A stretch of 49,179 nucleotides of DNA from JADLHS01 sp964553795. Its GTDB lineage: Bacteria > Verrucomicrobiota > Verrucomicrobiia > Limisphaerales > JADLHS01. The notes beneath the pieces are model-generated. The model did not search any database, was not told the origin of the DNA, and saw nothing but the letters and a program-made list of their open reading frames with translations. How positions within the stretch are numbered: position 1 is the stretch's first letter; the number at the start of each line of letters is the position of its first letter. The translations under genes and the position numbers were made by a program. Where the stretch lies: positions 1 to 49,179 of the forward strand of contig CAZKMR010000025.1 in assembly GCA_964553795.1 (NCBI GenBank), read 5' to 3'. Below, piece after piece: positions 16,241 through 25,693 of the stretch.

Positions 16241-16825
16241 ATGAAGTCGTTTCTCCTCGCCGCCGTTATTTTGGGTCTGCTGCTGGATTCCGCCTTCGGC
16301 CAGGGGGCCCAGGCCGACCAGGTCAAACGCCGCGCAAAAGAAACGGTCAATCAAAACAACGTTCGCCAAGGCGTGCCGTCCCCCGCGCAAACTCAACCGC
16401 AACCAGCCACGCCAGCGGCCCCCAAGGCGCCGCCAATTGTTCCGCAAAGTCAAAGCCTCGCGGCGTTGAAATCCGACCTGGCCTTGTTCAAAACGGGCGT
16501 CACCGCTACCGCGCCACAAAAGCAACAGTTCACTGTTCACCTGGCGCAATCGGCTCGGGGTAAAAAACCAACTCTGCCCACGGTGCAGAAGTTTGTGGAC
16601 TCATTGACCAGCGCCTTGAGCAGCGCCACGCTCACAGAAGAACAACAAGGCCGCCTGGCTCAGAATCTCGACGCCGTGTTCAACGCCAAGTCACGGTCCG
16701 CGACGGATTTTGAGAAAATCATCGCGGACACGCAGGCGATTTTGGAAGTTGGCTCGGTCAAACGTGCCACGGCCGTGGCGGTCGCCGCCGACTTGAAAGC
16801 TGTCGGCACAGACATTCGGCGTTGA
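16241..16825 (+). CDS. Secreted protein of unknown function
   Basis: 194 aa with a clear signal peptide (MKSFLLAAVILGLLLDSAFG, cleavage near residue 20). A Pro/Gln/Ala-rich spacer (about 45-72) leads to an alpha-helical region (SLAALKSDLALFKTGVTATA, then QKFVDSLTSALSSATLTEEQ) reminiscent of helical-bundle secreted proteins. I recognise no family. It lies 40 bp after prc on the same strand and 4 bp before yacG, so it is probably co-transcribed with both, and could be a periplasmic partner or substrate of Prc. Confidence 0.7.
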   Translation: MKSFLLAAVILGLLLDSAFGQGAQADQVKRRAKETVNQNNVRQGVPSPAQTQPQPATPAAPKAPPIVPQSQSLAALKSDLALFKTGVTATAPQKQQFTVHLAQSARGKKPTLPTVQKFVDSLTSALSSATLTEEQQGRLAQNLDAVFNAKSRSATDFEKIIADTQAILEVGSVKRATAVAVAADLKAVGTDIRR

Positions 16826-16829
16826 TCCC

Positions 16830-17057
16830 GTGAACGAAAAAGCGTTGCCCCGGGTCAAATGCCCCACGTGCCGTCAAGTGGGCCCGTGGTTCGAGCAAAA
16901 GTTTGGTCCGTTCTGCTCGCACCGTTGCAAGTTGATTGATTTGGGCAAATGGTTCGCCGAGGAACACACCGTCAGCAGCCCATTGCGACCGGAGCATCTG
17001 GAGCATTACGCCGATCTTGCGGCGGGTGATCATCTGGACAAGCCCACGCCCGAGTAG
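16830..17057 (+). CDS. yacG: DNA gyrase inhibitor / zinc protein YacG
   Basis: 75 aa, from a GTG start at 16830. Four zinc-binding cysteines are placed as in YacG (C11 and C14 in VKCPTCRQ, C29 and C33 in PFCSHRCK), followed by the family's IDLGKWFAEEH helix. E. coli YacG binds GyrB and inhibits gyrase. The start lies 4 bp after the preceding secreted-protein stop, which indicates co-transcription. Confidence 0.93.
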   Translation: MNEKALPRVKCPTCRQVGPWFEQKFGPFCSHRCKLIDLGKWFAEEHTVSSPLRPEHLEHYADLAAGDHLDKPTPE

Positions 17058-17129
17058 AATCTGGCGGCCAGTAAGGTTGCGGACCGGACCTCCGACAAAT
17101 CCAAAGCACGGTCAGGAGATTTCACGAAC

Positions 17130-17741
17130 ATGAAGTTACTCGTTTATTTGTCATTGTGGGCGCTTGCCGGCGGAACAGCCGCGGCGGCGGCCACTAACCA
17201 ACCTGCCATGAATCCAACCAATCAAATCGAAGTGGCCACGCTGGGCGGCGGCTGTTTCTGGTGTACCGAAGCCGTCTTTCAACTGTTGCCCGGAGTCAAA
17301 TCGGTGACCAGCGGCTATGCGGGTGGCCACACGGAAAATCCCACGTATAAAGATATTTGCACCGGCGAAACCGGCCATGCCGAAGTCATTCAAATTGCCT
17401 TTGATCCGGAAAAAGTTTCATACGAAACAGTGCTCGATACGTTTTGGGAAGCCCACGATCCCACCACATTGAATCGCCAAGGCAACGATGTTGGCACGCA
17501 ATACCGCTCCACCATCATGTATCACAGTCCGGCGCAGAAGGCGGCGGCCGAAAAATCAAAAACGGCGGCGCAAAAGAATTTCGCGCGCCCGATCGTCACC
17601 GAGATCGTGCCACTGAAAAAATTCTATCCGGCGGAGGATTATCATCAGGATTATTACCGCGCCAACCCCAACCAAGGGTACTGTCGCGCGGTCATTCGCC
17701 CCAAGGTGGAGAAGTTCGAAAAGAAGTTTAACCCCAAATAA
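17130..17741 (+). CDS. msrA: Exported peptide methionine sulfoxide reductase MsrA
   Basis: 203 aa. The family motif GGGCFWCTEAVFQLLPGV contains the catalytic C42, and SGYAGGHTENPTYKDICTGE and EVIQIAFDPEKVSYETVLD follow. The resolving Cys is near the C-terminus (NQGYCRAVIRPKVEKF). MsrA reduces methionine-S-sulfoxide using thioredoxin-type partners. Unlike cytosolic MsrA it has an N-terminal signal peptide (KLLVYLSLWALAGGTAAAAA), so it should work in the periplasm, repairing oxidised envelope proteins. It is the last gene of a plus-strand run and converges on a minus-strand gene; the shared hairpin at 17741-17768 separates them. Confidence 0.94.
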   Translation: MKLLVYLSLWALAGGTAAAAATNQPAMNPTNQIEVATLGGGCFWCTEAVFQLLPGVKSVTSGYAGGHTENPTYKDICTGETGHAEVIQIAFDPEKVSYETVLDTFWEAHDPTTLNRQGNDVGTQYRSTIMYHSPAQKAAAEKSKTAAQKNFARPIVTEIVPLKKFYPAEDYHQDYYRANPNQGYCRAVIRPKVEKFEKKFNPK

Positions 17742-17768
17742 AAAAACCCGCCGGGTTGAGCCGGCGGG
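17741..17768 (-). terminator. Intrinsic terminator of the minus-strand SHOCT-like gene
   Basis: An 8-bp GC-rich stem, CCCGCCGG (17747-17754) with CCGGCGGG (17761-17768), and a 6-base loop. On the minus strand it is followed by TTTTTTATTT, giving a strong terminator 17 bp after the stop of the gene at 17786. On the plus strand no T-run follows. Confidence 0.88.
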
Positions 17769-17785
17769 TGGGAGGAGAGCTCAAA

Positions 17786-18514
17786 TTACTTCTCGGAGGC
17801 GACGATCTCGGCTCGTTGCGTGTGATACTCCTGCGGCGTAATCGCGTCCGCTTTGTAACGCCGCAATAACTCGGCCAAACGTTCCTGCTTGGTTCCCGTC
17901 ACCGGCGGCGGTGGTTTCGGTAAATTAGCCGTGAGAGACGGCGCGGGAGCGACTGGCGTTACCGCCGGCACCACCGGCGTAGCAGTGGGCTTGATCGGAG
18001 CGGGCGTGGCAGCAACCGGTTTATCCGTCGCCAACTGTTGGCGCAACGCCGCGCGCAACCGGGCAGCCTCCGCCTCGTCACTTTCGTCGGGGACACTGGA
18101 GAAACCACTGCTGGGCGGTGTGGCTGGCGGCGGGGTTACAAGCGTGGGCGTGGCTTGCGGTTTTGCTGGCGCAACCGGCGCGGCCGGCGCAGCGACCGGC
18201 TTCTTGTTGGCCTCTTGCTGTTGCCGCAAAGCTTCAATCAGTTGCGCGGCATTGGAATTATCGGCGCCTCCGGCGGGCGCCTGAACCGGCTGTGGCGCAC
18301 TGGGCACTGGCTTGACCGCTGGCGGCGGTGCTTGGGGAGCAACTGCTGGAGTCGGCGCCGCTGGAGCAGCCGGCGCGCGCAACTCTTCCATTTTCTGGCG
18401 CATCGCTTCGCGCATCTTGGCTTGAGCCTCGGTATCCGGCCCCGCAAAACTGGCGGAAGGACCAACCAGAGCCGCGACGGCCCCAAATACGACAAGAAAA
18501 TTCGTGGTCTTCAT
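17786..18514 (-). CDS. Secreted Pro/Ala-rich protein with three helical repeats and a SHOCT-like end
   Basis: 242 aa with a signal peptide (TTNFLVVFGAVAALVGPSAS). Three related amphipathic segments occur at about residues 29-47 (EAQAKMREAMRQKMEELRA), 88-105 (NAAQLIEALRQQQEANKK) and 148-165 (EAARLRAALRQQLATDKP). They are separated by Pro/Ala/Val-rich linkers. The C-terminus (209-239, KQERLAELLRRYKADAITPQ) resembles a SHOCT short helical domain. It resembles a flexible periplasmic or surface protein with repeated short binding helices. No family is recognised. It has its own terminator and stands alone. Confidence 0.7.
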   Translation of the reverse strand: MKTTNFLVVFGAVAALVGPSASFAGPDTEAQAKMREAMRQKMEELRAPAAPAAPTPAVAPQAPPPAVKPVPSAPQPVQAPAGGADNSNAAQLIEALRQQQEANKKPVAAPAAPVAPAKPQATPTLVTPPPATPPSSGFSSVPDESDEAEAARLRAALRQQLATDKPVAATPAPIKPTATPVVPAVTPVAPAPSLTANLPKPPPPVTGTKQERLAELLRRYKADAITPQEYHTQRAEIVASEK

Positions 18515-18575
18515 AAGATAGTTCCTACGTACTTACGGCAATTTCATCCTTCGCGCAACAGGTTTCCCGAAGCCG

Positions 18576-19577
18576 CTACGTTTTGGAAAACTGCGCCAAC
18601 CTTCGCCACGAACGCGGCAAAGGATAGCGCACGATGGACCGCCACATGAGATTTCGCACTTCGGGCCGGGAGATTTTGACCCGGTGCTGTGGATCAAGCA
18701 CCGGTTCGGCTCGCAACCGTTGCAACGTCTCCAGTCCAATCAAAATCGGCCAGGCGCACGCCAGCCGAACGCGCACGTGCAAAAAAGGAATTGTATTGGT
18801 GTAATGCCAGCCGGCGGCCAGATGTGACTCGGCCAAATCAAGCCACTGCCGATAAGCGGGACGAAACTTTGCGTCGTTCGCTGGCGTTAGCAAATCGGCG
18901 GGAGTTAGCCCCGCCGCCCGCAATTCTACTTCCGGCAAATAGCAGCGGCCTTTGCGCAAATCGGCTGGCAAATCGCGCAGGATGTTCACGAGTTGCAAGC
19001 CCTGACCAAAGCGAACGCCGTCCACCAAGAGCTTCTTTTCATCGAGCGCCACCAAGGGAAACAAGTGTCGCCGGCACATGTGTGTCCAAAATTCCCCGAC
19101 GCAGCCCGCGACCCGATACGTGTAGTCGTCGAGATCCGCCTGCGTTTGCAGGGCCTTGATCCGCTCCGCCGCCGCGTCGTTGAAGCGCTCCAAGTCCAAC
19201 TCCTGTCCGCTGGTGATCGTCGCGAGCACTTGCCGGACGCGTTTTCGATCGGCTTCGGGCAATTGGTCCAATCTCTCCAGGGAGCTGGCCACGCGTTCCA
19301 ACAGCAGTCGCTCAGCGGGCAAACCTTGTTGTTGCGCCAACGCTCCGAAATTCAACCTGCCGTCCGTCGTGCCGGCAACTCGCTGCCGGAATTGCTGCAA
19401 CGCTTCGAGCCGTTGCGCAACGGAAACAATCTCCGTGTCCGCAATCGTATCCGCCGTGCGGGCCAGCAAGTAGGCCAGACTGATCTGTGGTCGAATCGCC
19501 CGGGGCAGCACGCGCAGCGTCAGATAAAATGAACGCGACGTTTGCTTGAGCAACTCGTTTAAGTCGGAGTTCGGCAT
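18576..19577 (-). CDS. Squalene/phytoene synthase family protein
   Basis: 333 aa from the ATG at 19577 (a TTG at 19586 is the alternative). Head-to-head prenyl synthase motifs are present: SRSFYLTLRVLPRAIRPQIS, first Asp-rich site DTIAD (residues 43-47), a central TYRVAGCVGEFWTHMC, and the second site VNILRDLPADLRKGRCYLP. The substrate is a prenyl diphosphate dimer; the sequence looks nearer to squalene than phytoene synthase. Products could feed hopanoids or C30 carotenoids, but no cyclase or desaturase lies in the window. It begins 5 bp after the stop of a FlK-like thioesterase gene, so the two are co-expressed. Confidence 0.88.
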   Translation of the reverse strand: MPNSDLNELLKQTSRSFYLTLRVLPRAIRPQISLAYLLARTADTIADTEIVSVAQRLEALQQFRQRVAGTTDGRLNFGALAQQQGLPAERLLLERVASSLERLDQLPEADRKRVRQVLATITSGQELDLERFNDAAAERIKALQTQADLDDYTYRVAGCVGEFWTHMCRRHLFPLVALDEKKLLVDGVRFGQGLQLVNILRDLPADLRKGRCYLPEVELRAAGLTPADLLTPANDAKFRPAYRQWLDLAESHLAAGWHYTNTIPFLHVRVRLACAWPILIGLETLQRLRAEPVLDPQHRVKISRPEVRNLMWRSIVRYPLPRSWRRLAQFSKT

Positions 19578-19582
19578 CGCGT

Positions 19583-19978
19583 TCAATGGGTCTTCTGCTT
19601 TAGCCGCTGCGAAAAACTCGCGGTTCGCACCACCGCGCGTTTGTGCACCCCGCGCGCGATCAATTCCTGACCGTCGCGCGCTTCAATTTGAAAATCCACA
19701 AACCGTCCCGCGCCGCCAATCACGCGCGCGGTCGCCGTAACCTGCGCCCCCAACGGCGTCGGTGCTAAATGCCGTAATTCAATCTCTACGCCCACGCTGC
19801 GCTCGTCCGTCTCCAGAAATGGCGTGATGGCCTGCCGTGCGGTGCGTTCCAGAATCCCAATCAGATTCGGCGTGCTGAGCACGGCGGGCATCCCGTCGGT
19901 GGCAAACTCGATACAATGTTGTTCCGTGACGGTAAAATTCGTTTCGCCCGTCGTGCCGATGCGTGGCGCGGATTTCAT
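19583..19978 (-). CDS. FlK-like hotdog thioesterase
   Basis: 131 aa from the ATG at 19978; an ATG at 20020 would add 14 residues. I prefer the shorter form because it aligns with FlK at a constant offset: T36 (VLSTPNLIG), E44 (ILERTAR) and H70 (LRHLAPTPLG) sit exactly six positions before FlK Thr42, Glu50 and His76. FlK hydrolyses fluoroacetyl-CoA; most homologues are general acyl-CoA thioesterases of unknown substrate. The gene lies immediately upstream of squalene synthase and divergent from the transketolase. A role in CoA-ester turnover tied to isoprenoid supply is only a guess. Confidence 0.82.
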   Translation of the reverse strand: MKSAPRIGTTGETNFTVTEQHCIEFATDGMPAVLSTPNLIGILERTARQAITPFLETDERSVGVEIELRHLAPTPLGAQVTATARVIGGAGRFVDFQIEARDGQELIARGVHKRAVVRTASFSQRLKQKTH

Positions 19979-20158
19979 TTTGTTGGCGCGCAGCGTAACG
20001 ATTTGGCGCGAGAACAGCATTACTTTTAATCTTTTGCGTCACCGCCATCGTGCACCTCAACACACCATGGATGCACAAATGAAACATTTACTTTCAGCCG
20101 GCAGCTTTTAGATTTTTCCCTCGTTTGGGAACCCTTGAACCTCATCTGAACTGAATCT

Positions 20159-22243
20159 ATGGCCGCTGATACGTCTGTCGTTAAACCTGTCGAAGCTCCC
20201 CCACTTGCTCCGCTTAACCTTAAGTCCCGGCTCGCCCCGACGCCAAAGTCCGCTCCGAAATACGCCGTGAAAGTGAAAAACGCGGCGGGCGCGGACGTGA
20301 CCCTCGCCGATCCGCGGGCCACACGCGCGCTGGTGGCATTGATGGACGTTCACGCCGTTGTTGGCGGCGCGGCGTGTCACTGGGGCGGTCCGGCGGCATT
20401 CGCGGAAATGAACGCAGCCATCCACGGCATCATGTTCGCCACGCAAGGTCGCGAATGGTATGACGCCTACAACTACGTCAACGACGCCGGCCACGCCGAG
20501 AATGGCATTTACGCGTTGCGCGCGTTGTACGGCTTCGATGGCATGACGTTCGAAGACCTCAAAGGATTTCGCAGCATTCAAAGCAAACTTACGGGTCACG
20601 GCGAATCGCATCTCAATCCCGAAGGCGTGCTCGTCAGCAACGGCCCGCTCGGTTCGTCGTTGCCGCAAGCGCAGGGTCTCGCCATCGCCGACAAAGTCGC
20701 GAAACGCGATCGCGTGACGATCTGCGTCGTGTCCGACGGCGCGAGCATGGAAGGCGAAGCGAAGGAGGCCTTCGCAGCGATTCCCGGCCTCGCGGCCAAG
20801 GATCGCGTGAATCCATTCGTGCTGCTGATTTCAGACAACGACACCAAGTTGTCCGGTCGCATCACCAAAGATTCGTTCTCGATGCAACGCAGTTTTCAGG
20901 CGATGGGCGCGCTGGGTTGGAATGTGATTTCTGTGCCGAATGGTCACGATTTGCCGGCGGTTTATCTCTCGATTGAGAAAGCAATTCAGCAGGCCAAGGC
21001 GAATCCGAATTTCCCGGTTTGCCTGTGGATCAAAACCGTCAAAGGTTACGGTATCAAAGCCACGGAAGAAAATTCCGCCGGCGGTCACGGTTTCCCGCTC
21101 GCGAACGGGGAGAAGATCGTGGACTGGATGACCGAGTTGTTCAAAGGCGACACCGTGCCCAATGACTTGATGAATTGGGCCAAGTCGCTGCGGGCGGATT
21201 GGGAGAAAAAGGAAGCGGACAAAAAAGCCAAGGCTGAAGCCGCTGCCAAAGCCGGCACGCCTGCTCCCGCCAAAGCAAAGACGGACAAAGTTCAAGCCGG
21301 CCTCGCGCGCGCCGCAGTGAAAGCCGCGCAGGAAGGCTTGCCCGTTTATTCCATTTCTTCCGACGTGCAGGGTTCGACCGGCATCAGCTTGTTTCAAAAG
21401 AGTTTTCCGGATCGCTACATCGAAGTCGGCATCGCGGAGGCCAACATGGTCAGTGTCGGCGCGGGATTTTCGAAGGGCGGCTTCATTCCGATCGTGGACA
21501 CGTTCGGCCAGTTCGGCGTTACCAAAGGCAATCTCCCGCTCACGATGGCCGCGTTGTCGCAAGCGCCGGTGATTGCGATGTTCTCGCACGTTGGTTTCCA
21601 GGACGCCGCAGATGGCGCGTCGCATCAGGCGACAACCTACCTCGCCGCGACGAGCGCGATTCCGCACACAGTGGTGATTGCGCCGAGTTGCGCGGATGAA
21701 GCCGAATCGCTGATGTATCAGGCAATCAAACAATTCGCCGCCGACCGCGCCGCCGGCAAAGACGGCAACAGCTACATCTTCTTCGTCGGACGCGAAAATT
21801 ATCCGCTGACGTGGATTGAAGGCGCGCAGTTTCCGTGGGGCAAAGCGCAAGTCTTGTCGCAAGGCAACGACGTGGTGCTGATCGGTTGCGGCGTGCTGGT
21901 GAACAAAGCGATTGAAGCCGGAAAGCTGCTGGCCGCCAAAGGCGTTAAAGCCACGGTCATCAACAATCCGTTCATCAACCAAGTGGATTTGGAAACAATC
22001 GGTGCCGCTGTGAAAGCCGCCAACGGCAAAGTGGTCACCATCGAAGATCATCAAGTGCTCGGTGGCATGGGCGCGCAGGTTTCTCATGCGCTCTCGACAG
22101 CCGGAATCGCGCACACGATGAAGTCGCTCGGCATTCACAACGAGTTCGGCCAATCGGCCTATCTCGCAGAGCAGCTTTACGAGAAACACGGTCTCACTGC
22201 GCCGATGATGGCGGAAGCCGCATTGGCGTTGTTGGGCAAGTAA
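20159..22243 (+). CDS. Atypical transketolase
   Basis: 694 aa. The thiamine-diphosphate domain carries SDGASMEGEAKEAFAAIPGL where transketolases usually have GDG, then the pyrimidine-binding domain with catalytic Glu (VGIAEANMVSVGAGF) and ADGASHQATT in place of the common EDGPTHQ, then a transketolase C domain (QVLGGMGAQVSHALSTAG). Between the first two domains is a Lys/Ala/Pro-rich linker (about 345-380, KKAKAEAAAKAGTPAPAKAK). It probably exchanges two-carbon units between sugar phosphates in the pentose phosphate pathway, but the changed motifs make the exact substrates uncertain. It is a single-gene unit with a strong terminator. Confidence 0.85.
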   Translation: MAADTSVVKPVEAPPLAPLNLKSRLAPTPKSAPKYAVKVKNAAGADVTLADPRATRALVALMDVHAVVGGAACHWGGPAAFAEMNAAIHGIMFATQGREWYDAYNYVNDAGHAENGIYALRALYGFDGMTFEDLKGFRSIQSKLTGHGESHLNPEGVLVSNGPLGSSLPQAQGLAIADKVAKRDRVTICVVSDGASMEGEAKEAFAAIPGLAAKDRVNPFVLLISDNDTKLSGRITKDSFSMQRSFQAMGALGWNVISVPNGHDLPAVYLSIEKAIQQAKANPNFPVCLWIKTVKGYGIKATEENSAGGHGFPLANGEKIVDWMTELFKGDTVPNDLMNWAKSLRADWEKKEADKKAKAEAAAKAGTPAPAKAKTDKVQAGLARAAVKAAQEGLPVYSISSDVQGSTGISLFQKSFPDRYIEVGIAEANMVSVGAGFSKGGFIPIVDTFGQFGVTKGNLPLTMAALSQAPVIAMFSHVGFQDAADGASHQATTYLAATSAIPHTVVIAPSCADEAESLMYQAIKQFAADRAAGKDGNSYIFFVGRENYPLTWIEGAQFPWGKAQVLSQGNDVVLIGCGVLVNKAIEAGKLLAAKGVKATVINNPFINQVDLETIGAAVKAANGKVVTIEDHQVLGGMGAQVSHALSTAGIAHTMKSLGIHNEFGQSAYLAEQLYEKHGLTAPMMAEAALALLGK

Positions 22244-22260
22244 ACGAACGCTCACTTTAC

Positions 22261-22297
22261 AATCCCGCGCTTCAATTGAGGCGCGGGATTTTTATTT
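22261..22297 (+). terminator. Intrinsic terminator of the transketolase gene
   Basis: A perfect 10-bp stem, AATCCCGCGC (22261-22270) with GCGCGGGATT (22281-22290), and a 10-base loop, running into TTTTTATTT. It begins 17 bp after the transketolase stop codon. Confidence 0.95.
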
Positions 22298-22318
22298 CGC
22301 AGTTAGCCGCCGGCAACT

Positions 22319-22441
22319 TCAATCCGTGTGAATCCAGCCTTTGCCCGGCACGAATTCGCGGCTGCCGGAGGAAGTTGATTTGCAACCCGCCAACGCCACC
22401 ACCAGCGCCAGCAGCAGGCCCAGCGTGTAATATTTCTTCAT
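22319..22441 (-). CDS. 40-aa lipoprotein
   Basis: A very short gene starting at the ATG at 22441. It encodes MKKYYTLGLLLALVVALAGC, a complete lipoprotein signal with Cys20, and a mature peptide of about 20 residues (KSTSSGSREFVPGKGWIHTD). The perfect signal peptide and stop inside an otherwise empty 260-bp gap make chance unlikely. The mature part is too short for a folded domain. It lies between the transketolase terminator and yqgE, divergent from yqgE with 65 bp between starts. The function is unknown; small lipoproteins of this size can be entericidin-like or regulatory. Confidence 0.7.
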   Translation of the reverse strand: MKKYYTLGLLLALVVALAGCKSTSSGSREFVPGKGWIHTD

Positions 22442-22506
22442 ATCCGCACTTTAATCGGGTTTGTCACAACGGCAAGTCTGGTGCATGTTTTCCGCCAGAA
22501 CGAGCC

Positions 22507-23070
22507 ATGCCGGAGAAACCCAAGTTCTTGAAAGGTCATCTGCTGTTGGATAACGGCGAACTGCGCGGCTCCTTCTTCCAACGCACCGTGCTCCTGATCT
22601 GCGAACACGACGCGGAGGGCGCGTTCGGGTTGGTGTTGAATCGGGCATCCGGCAGCAAGGCGGGCGACATGATTCCCGCCGATCTGCCAGACACGCTGAA
22701 GGAACAACAACTCTTCGTCGGTGGCCCGGTGCAACCCACGGCATTGAGCTTCCTGCACGCTGATAGTTTCATCCCAGACGGCACAGTGATGCCCAATCTC
22801 AGCATGGGTCACTCGCTGGATACGCTATTGGAAATCGGTGAATCTTTTTCGCCCACCAAGAAAATCAAGTTGTTCGCCGGTTACGCTGGTTGGAGTCCCG
22901 GCCAACTGGAGGGCGAGCTGAAACGCAAATCCTGGTTTACGCATCCCGCCTCGCTCGAACTCATCTTCGACACGCCGCCGGAAAAACTCTGGCAAACGGT
23001 GCTGCAATTCAAAGGCGGCTGGCGCAATCGCTTGCTCGCCCAATCGCCCGAAGACTTGTCTTGGAATTAA
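22507..23070 (+). CDS. yqgE: YqgE/AlgH-family protein
   Basis: 187 aa from the ATG at 22507. Family features are clear: FLKGHLLLDNGELRGSFFQR, then LICEHDAEGAFGLVLNRASG, FVGGPVQPTALSFLH and FAGYAGWSPGQLEGELKRKS. The cellular role of YqgE (DUF179) is not settled; in Pseudomonas the AlgH member affects alginate regulation. It is a single gene whose stop overlaps the converging ygfZ gene by 4 bp. Confidence 0.93.
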   Translation: MPEKPKFLKGHLLLDNGELRGSFFQRTVLLICEHDAEGAFGLVLNRASGSKAGDMIPADLPDTLKEQQLFVGGPVQPTALSFLHADSFIPDGTVMPNLSMGHSLDTLLEIGESFSPTKKIKLFAGYAGWSPGQLEGELKRKSWFTHPASLELIFDTPPEKLWQTVLQFKGGWRNRLLAQSPEDLSWN

Positions 23071-24179
23071 CAGATCGCGGCCGGCTGAAATGGCAACGAT
23101 GTCACCGTTGCGTCGCATTCGGCTTCGCCGCACCGCACCGTGAGTTTCGTGCCGATGGCATTCGCCTCGCGTCGCACGTAACCCAGCGCAATTCGTTGAT
23201 TCAAGACTGGCGACAAAACCGCGCTCGTAACATGTCCCACTTCCCGATCGGCTTGAAACAACCGATCACCGCGCGCGGGCAATGTCTTGCCTGCGCCCGA
23301 GAGCACCAAGCCACGCAGTTCCCGGTTCACATGACCGATGCTGTGGATGCGGTTCAACACTTCTTGCCCGATGTAACAACCTTTTTGGTAACTGATGGCA
23401 CGGGCTTCAATGCCGCATTCGCTGGCGAGATTCGTGTCATCCATATCCACCCCGAATCGCGGAATTCCAGCTTCGACGCGCGCCAGTTCGAACGCTTCCC
23501 AACCGCAAAGTGCGCCGCCCACCGATTCCACCGCCATCTGCAATCGTTTTGCGGCCACGTCCATCGCAGCAATCGGAATGAACAAGTCAAATCCAGCCCC
23601 ACCGCATCGCGGATGATTCGCCACATAAACCTCACCCAGCGCCGCGTCGGATATTTTGATGCTACCCAGAAGTTGTGACGGTAAATCAGCTCCCCACCCC
23701 AGCGCTTGCACAGCGGGCACGGCTTGCGGTCCCTGCACACTCAGGAGCCCATAATGCGGCGCAACGTCCACGACCTGCACATCGTCCGCCACGATGTATT
23801 TGTCCAGTCGCTCGCTGACCAACGCGGTCAATCCCGGTTCGAAGTCCAACAGCAATTCATCCTGAAGACAGAAGATGTTCAAATCGCTCTGCATTTTGCC
23901 CTTGGCCGTCGTCAACGCCGCATAACAGCCCGCGCCTGCGCGCAGGCGCTTCACGTCATTCGTCACCTGGCCATGCAGAAAGCGCACTCGATCCGCACCG
24001 ACCAGGCACAGACGACCCCGAAAACTCAAATCCAGCAATCCCGCCGTGGACCGAAGTAATCCGTGTTCTGCGGCGGGGTCGCGATACTGCGCCACCATTT
24101 CGCTCCCGGACAGGGTAGAAAATGTCGCACCTGCGGCAGCGTGAAAACGGTGCAGCGACAATGGGACAGGCGTGTTCAC
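23067..24179 (-). CDS. ygfZ: tRNA-modifying / Fe-S maintenance protein YgfZ
   Basis: 370 aa. The GcvT-like aminomethyltransferase fold is shown by LLDLSFRGRLCLVGADRVRF, LHGQVTNDVKRL and the diagnostic YgfZ motif KGCYIGQEVLNRI. It is a folate-binding protein needed for some Fe-S enzymes and tRNA thiolation steps in E. coli. It follows pyruvate kinase by 11 bp on the minus strand and is the last gene of a long run that starts at 31204. Confidence 0.93.
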   Translation of the reverse strand: MNTPVPLSLHRFHAAAGATFSTLSGSEMVAQYRDPAAEHGLLRSTAGLLDLSFRGRLCLVGADRVRFLHGQVTNDVKRLRAGAGCYAALTTAKGKMQSDLNIFCLQDELLLDFEPGLTALVSERLDKYIVADDVQVVDVAPHYGLLSVQGPQAVPAVQALGWGADLPSQLLGSIKISDAALGEVYVANHPRCGGAGFDLFIPIAAMDVAAKRLQMAVESVGGALCGWEAFELARVEAGIPRFGVDMDDTNLASECGIEARAISYQKGCYIGQEVLNRIHSIGHVNRELRGLVLSGAGKTLPARGDRLFQADREVGHVTSAVLSPVLNQRIALGYVRREANAIGTKLTVRCGEAECDATVTSLPFQPAAIC

Positions 24180-24190
24180 GACCTTGCAAT

Positions 24191-25597
<1,407 letters not shown>

Positions 25598-25693
25598 GTT
25601 TTGGATCGTGGGACTGAGATTGCCCGATGCTGATTTGCGGAATCTTCGCTTCCGGCACAAGCAAAATATCTAACCCTCCCCCATTCCGCACGC

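Noticed and set aside
20831..22255. A 474-codon open frame opposite the transketolase gene
   Set aside because: A GC-rich shadow of a clear enzyme gene; composition is rich in Arg, His and Gln and no motif is seen.
22276..22506. Upstream extension of yqgE to 22276
   Set aside because: The family starts at MPEKPKFLKG (22507). The extension overlaps the transketolase terminator and the small lipoprotein gene on the other strand.
25598..25693. Possible riboswitch or promoter ahead of pyruvate kinase
   Set aside because: I could not match the 96 bp to any riboswitch core or good -35/-10 pair.
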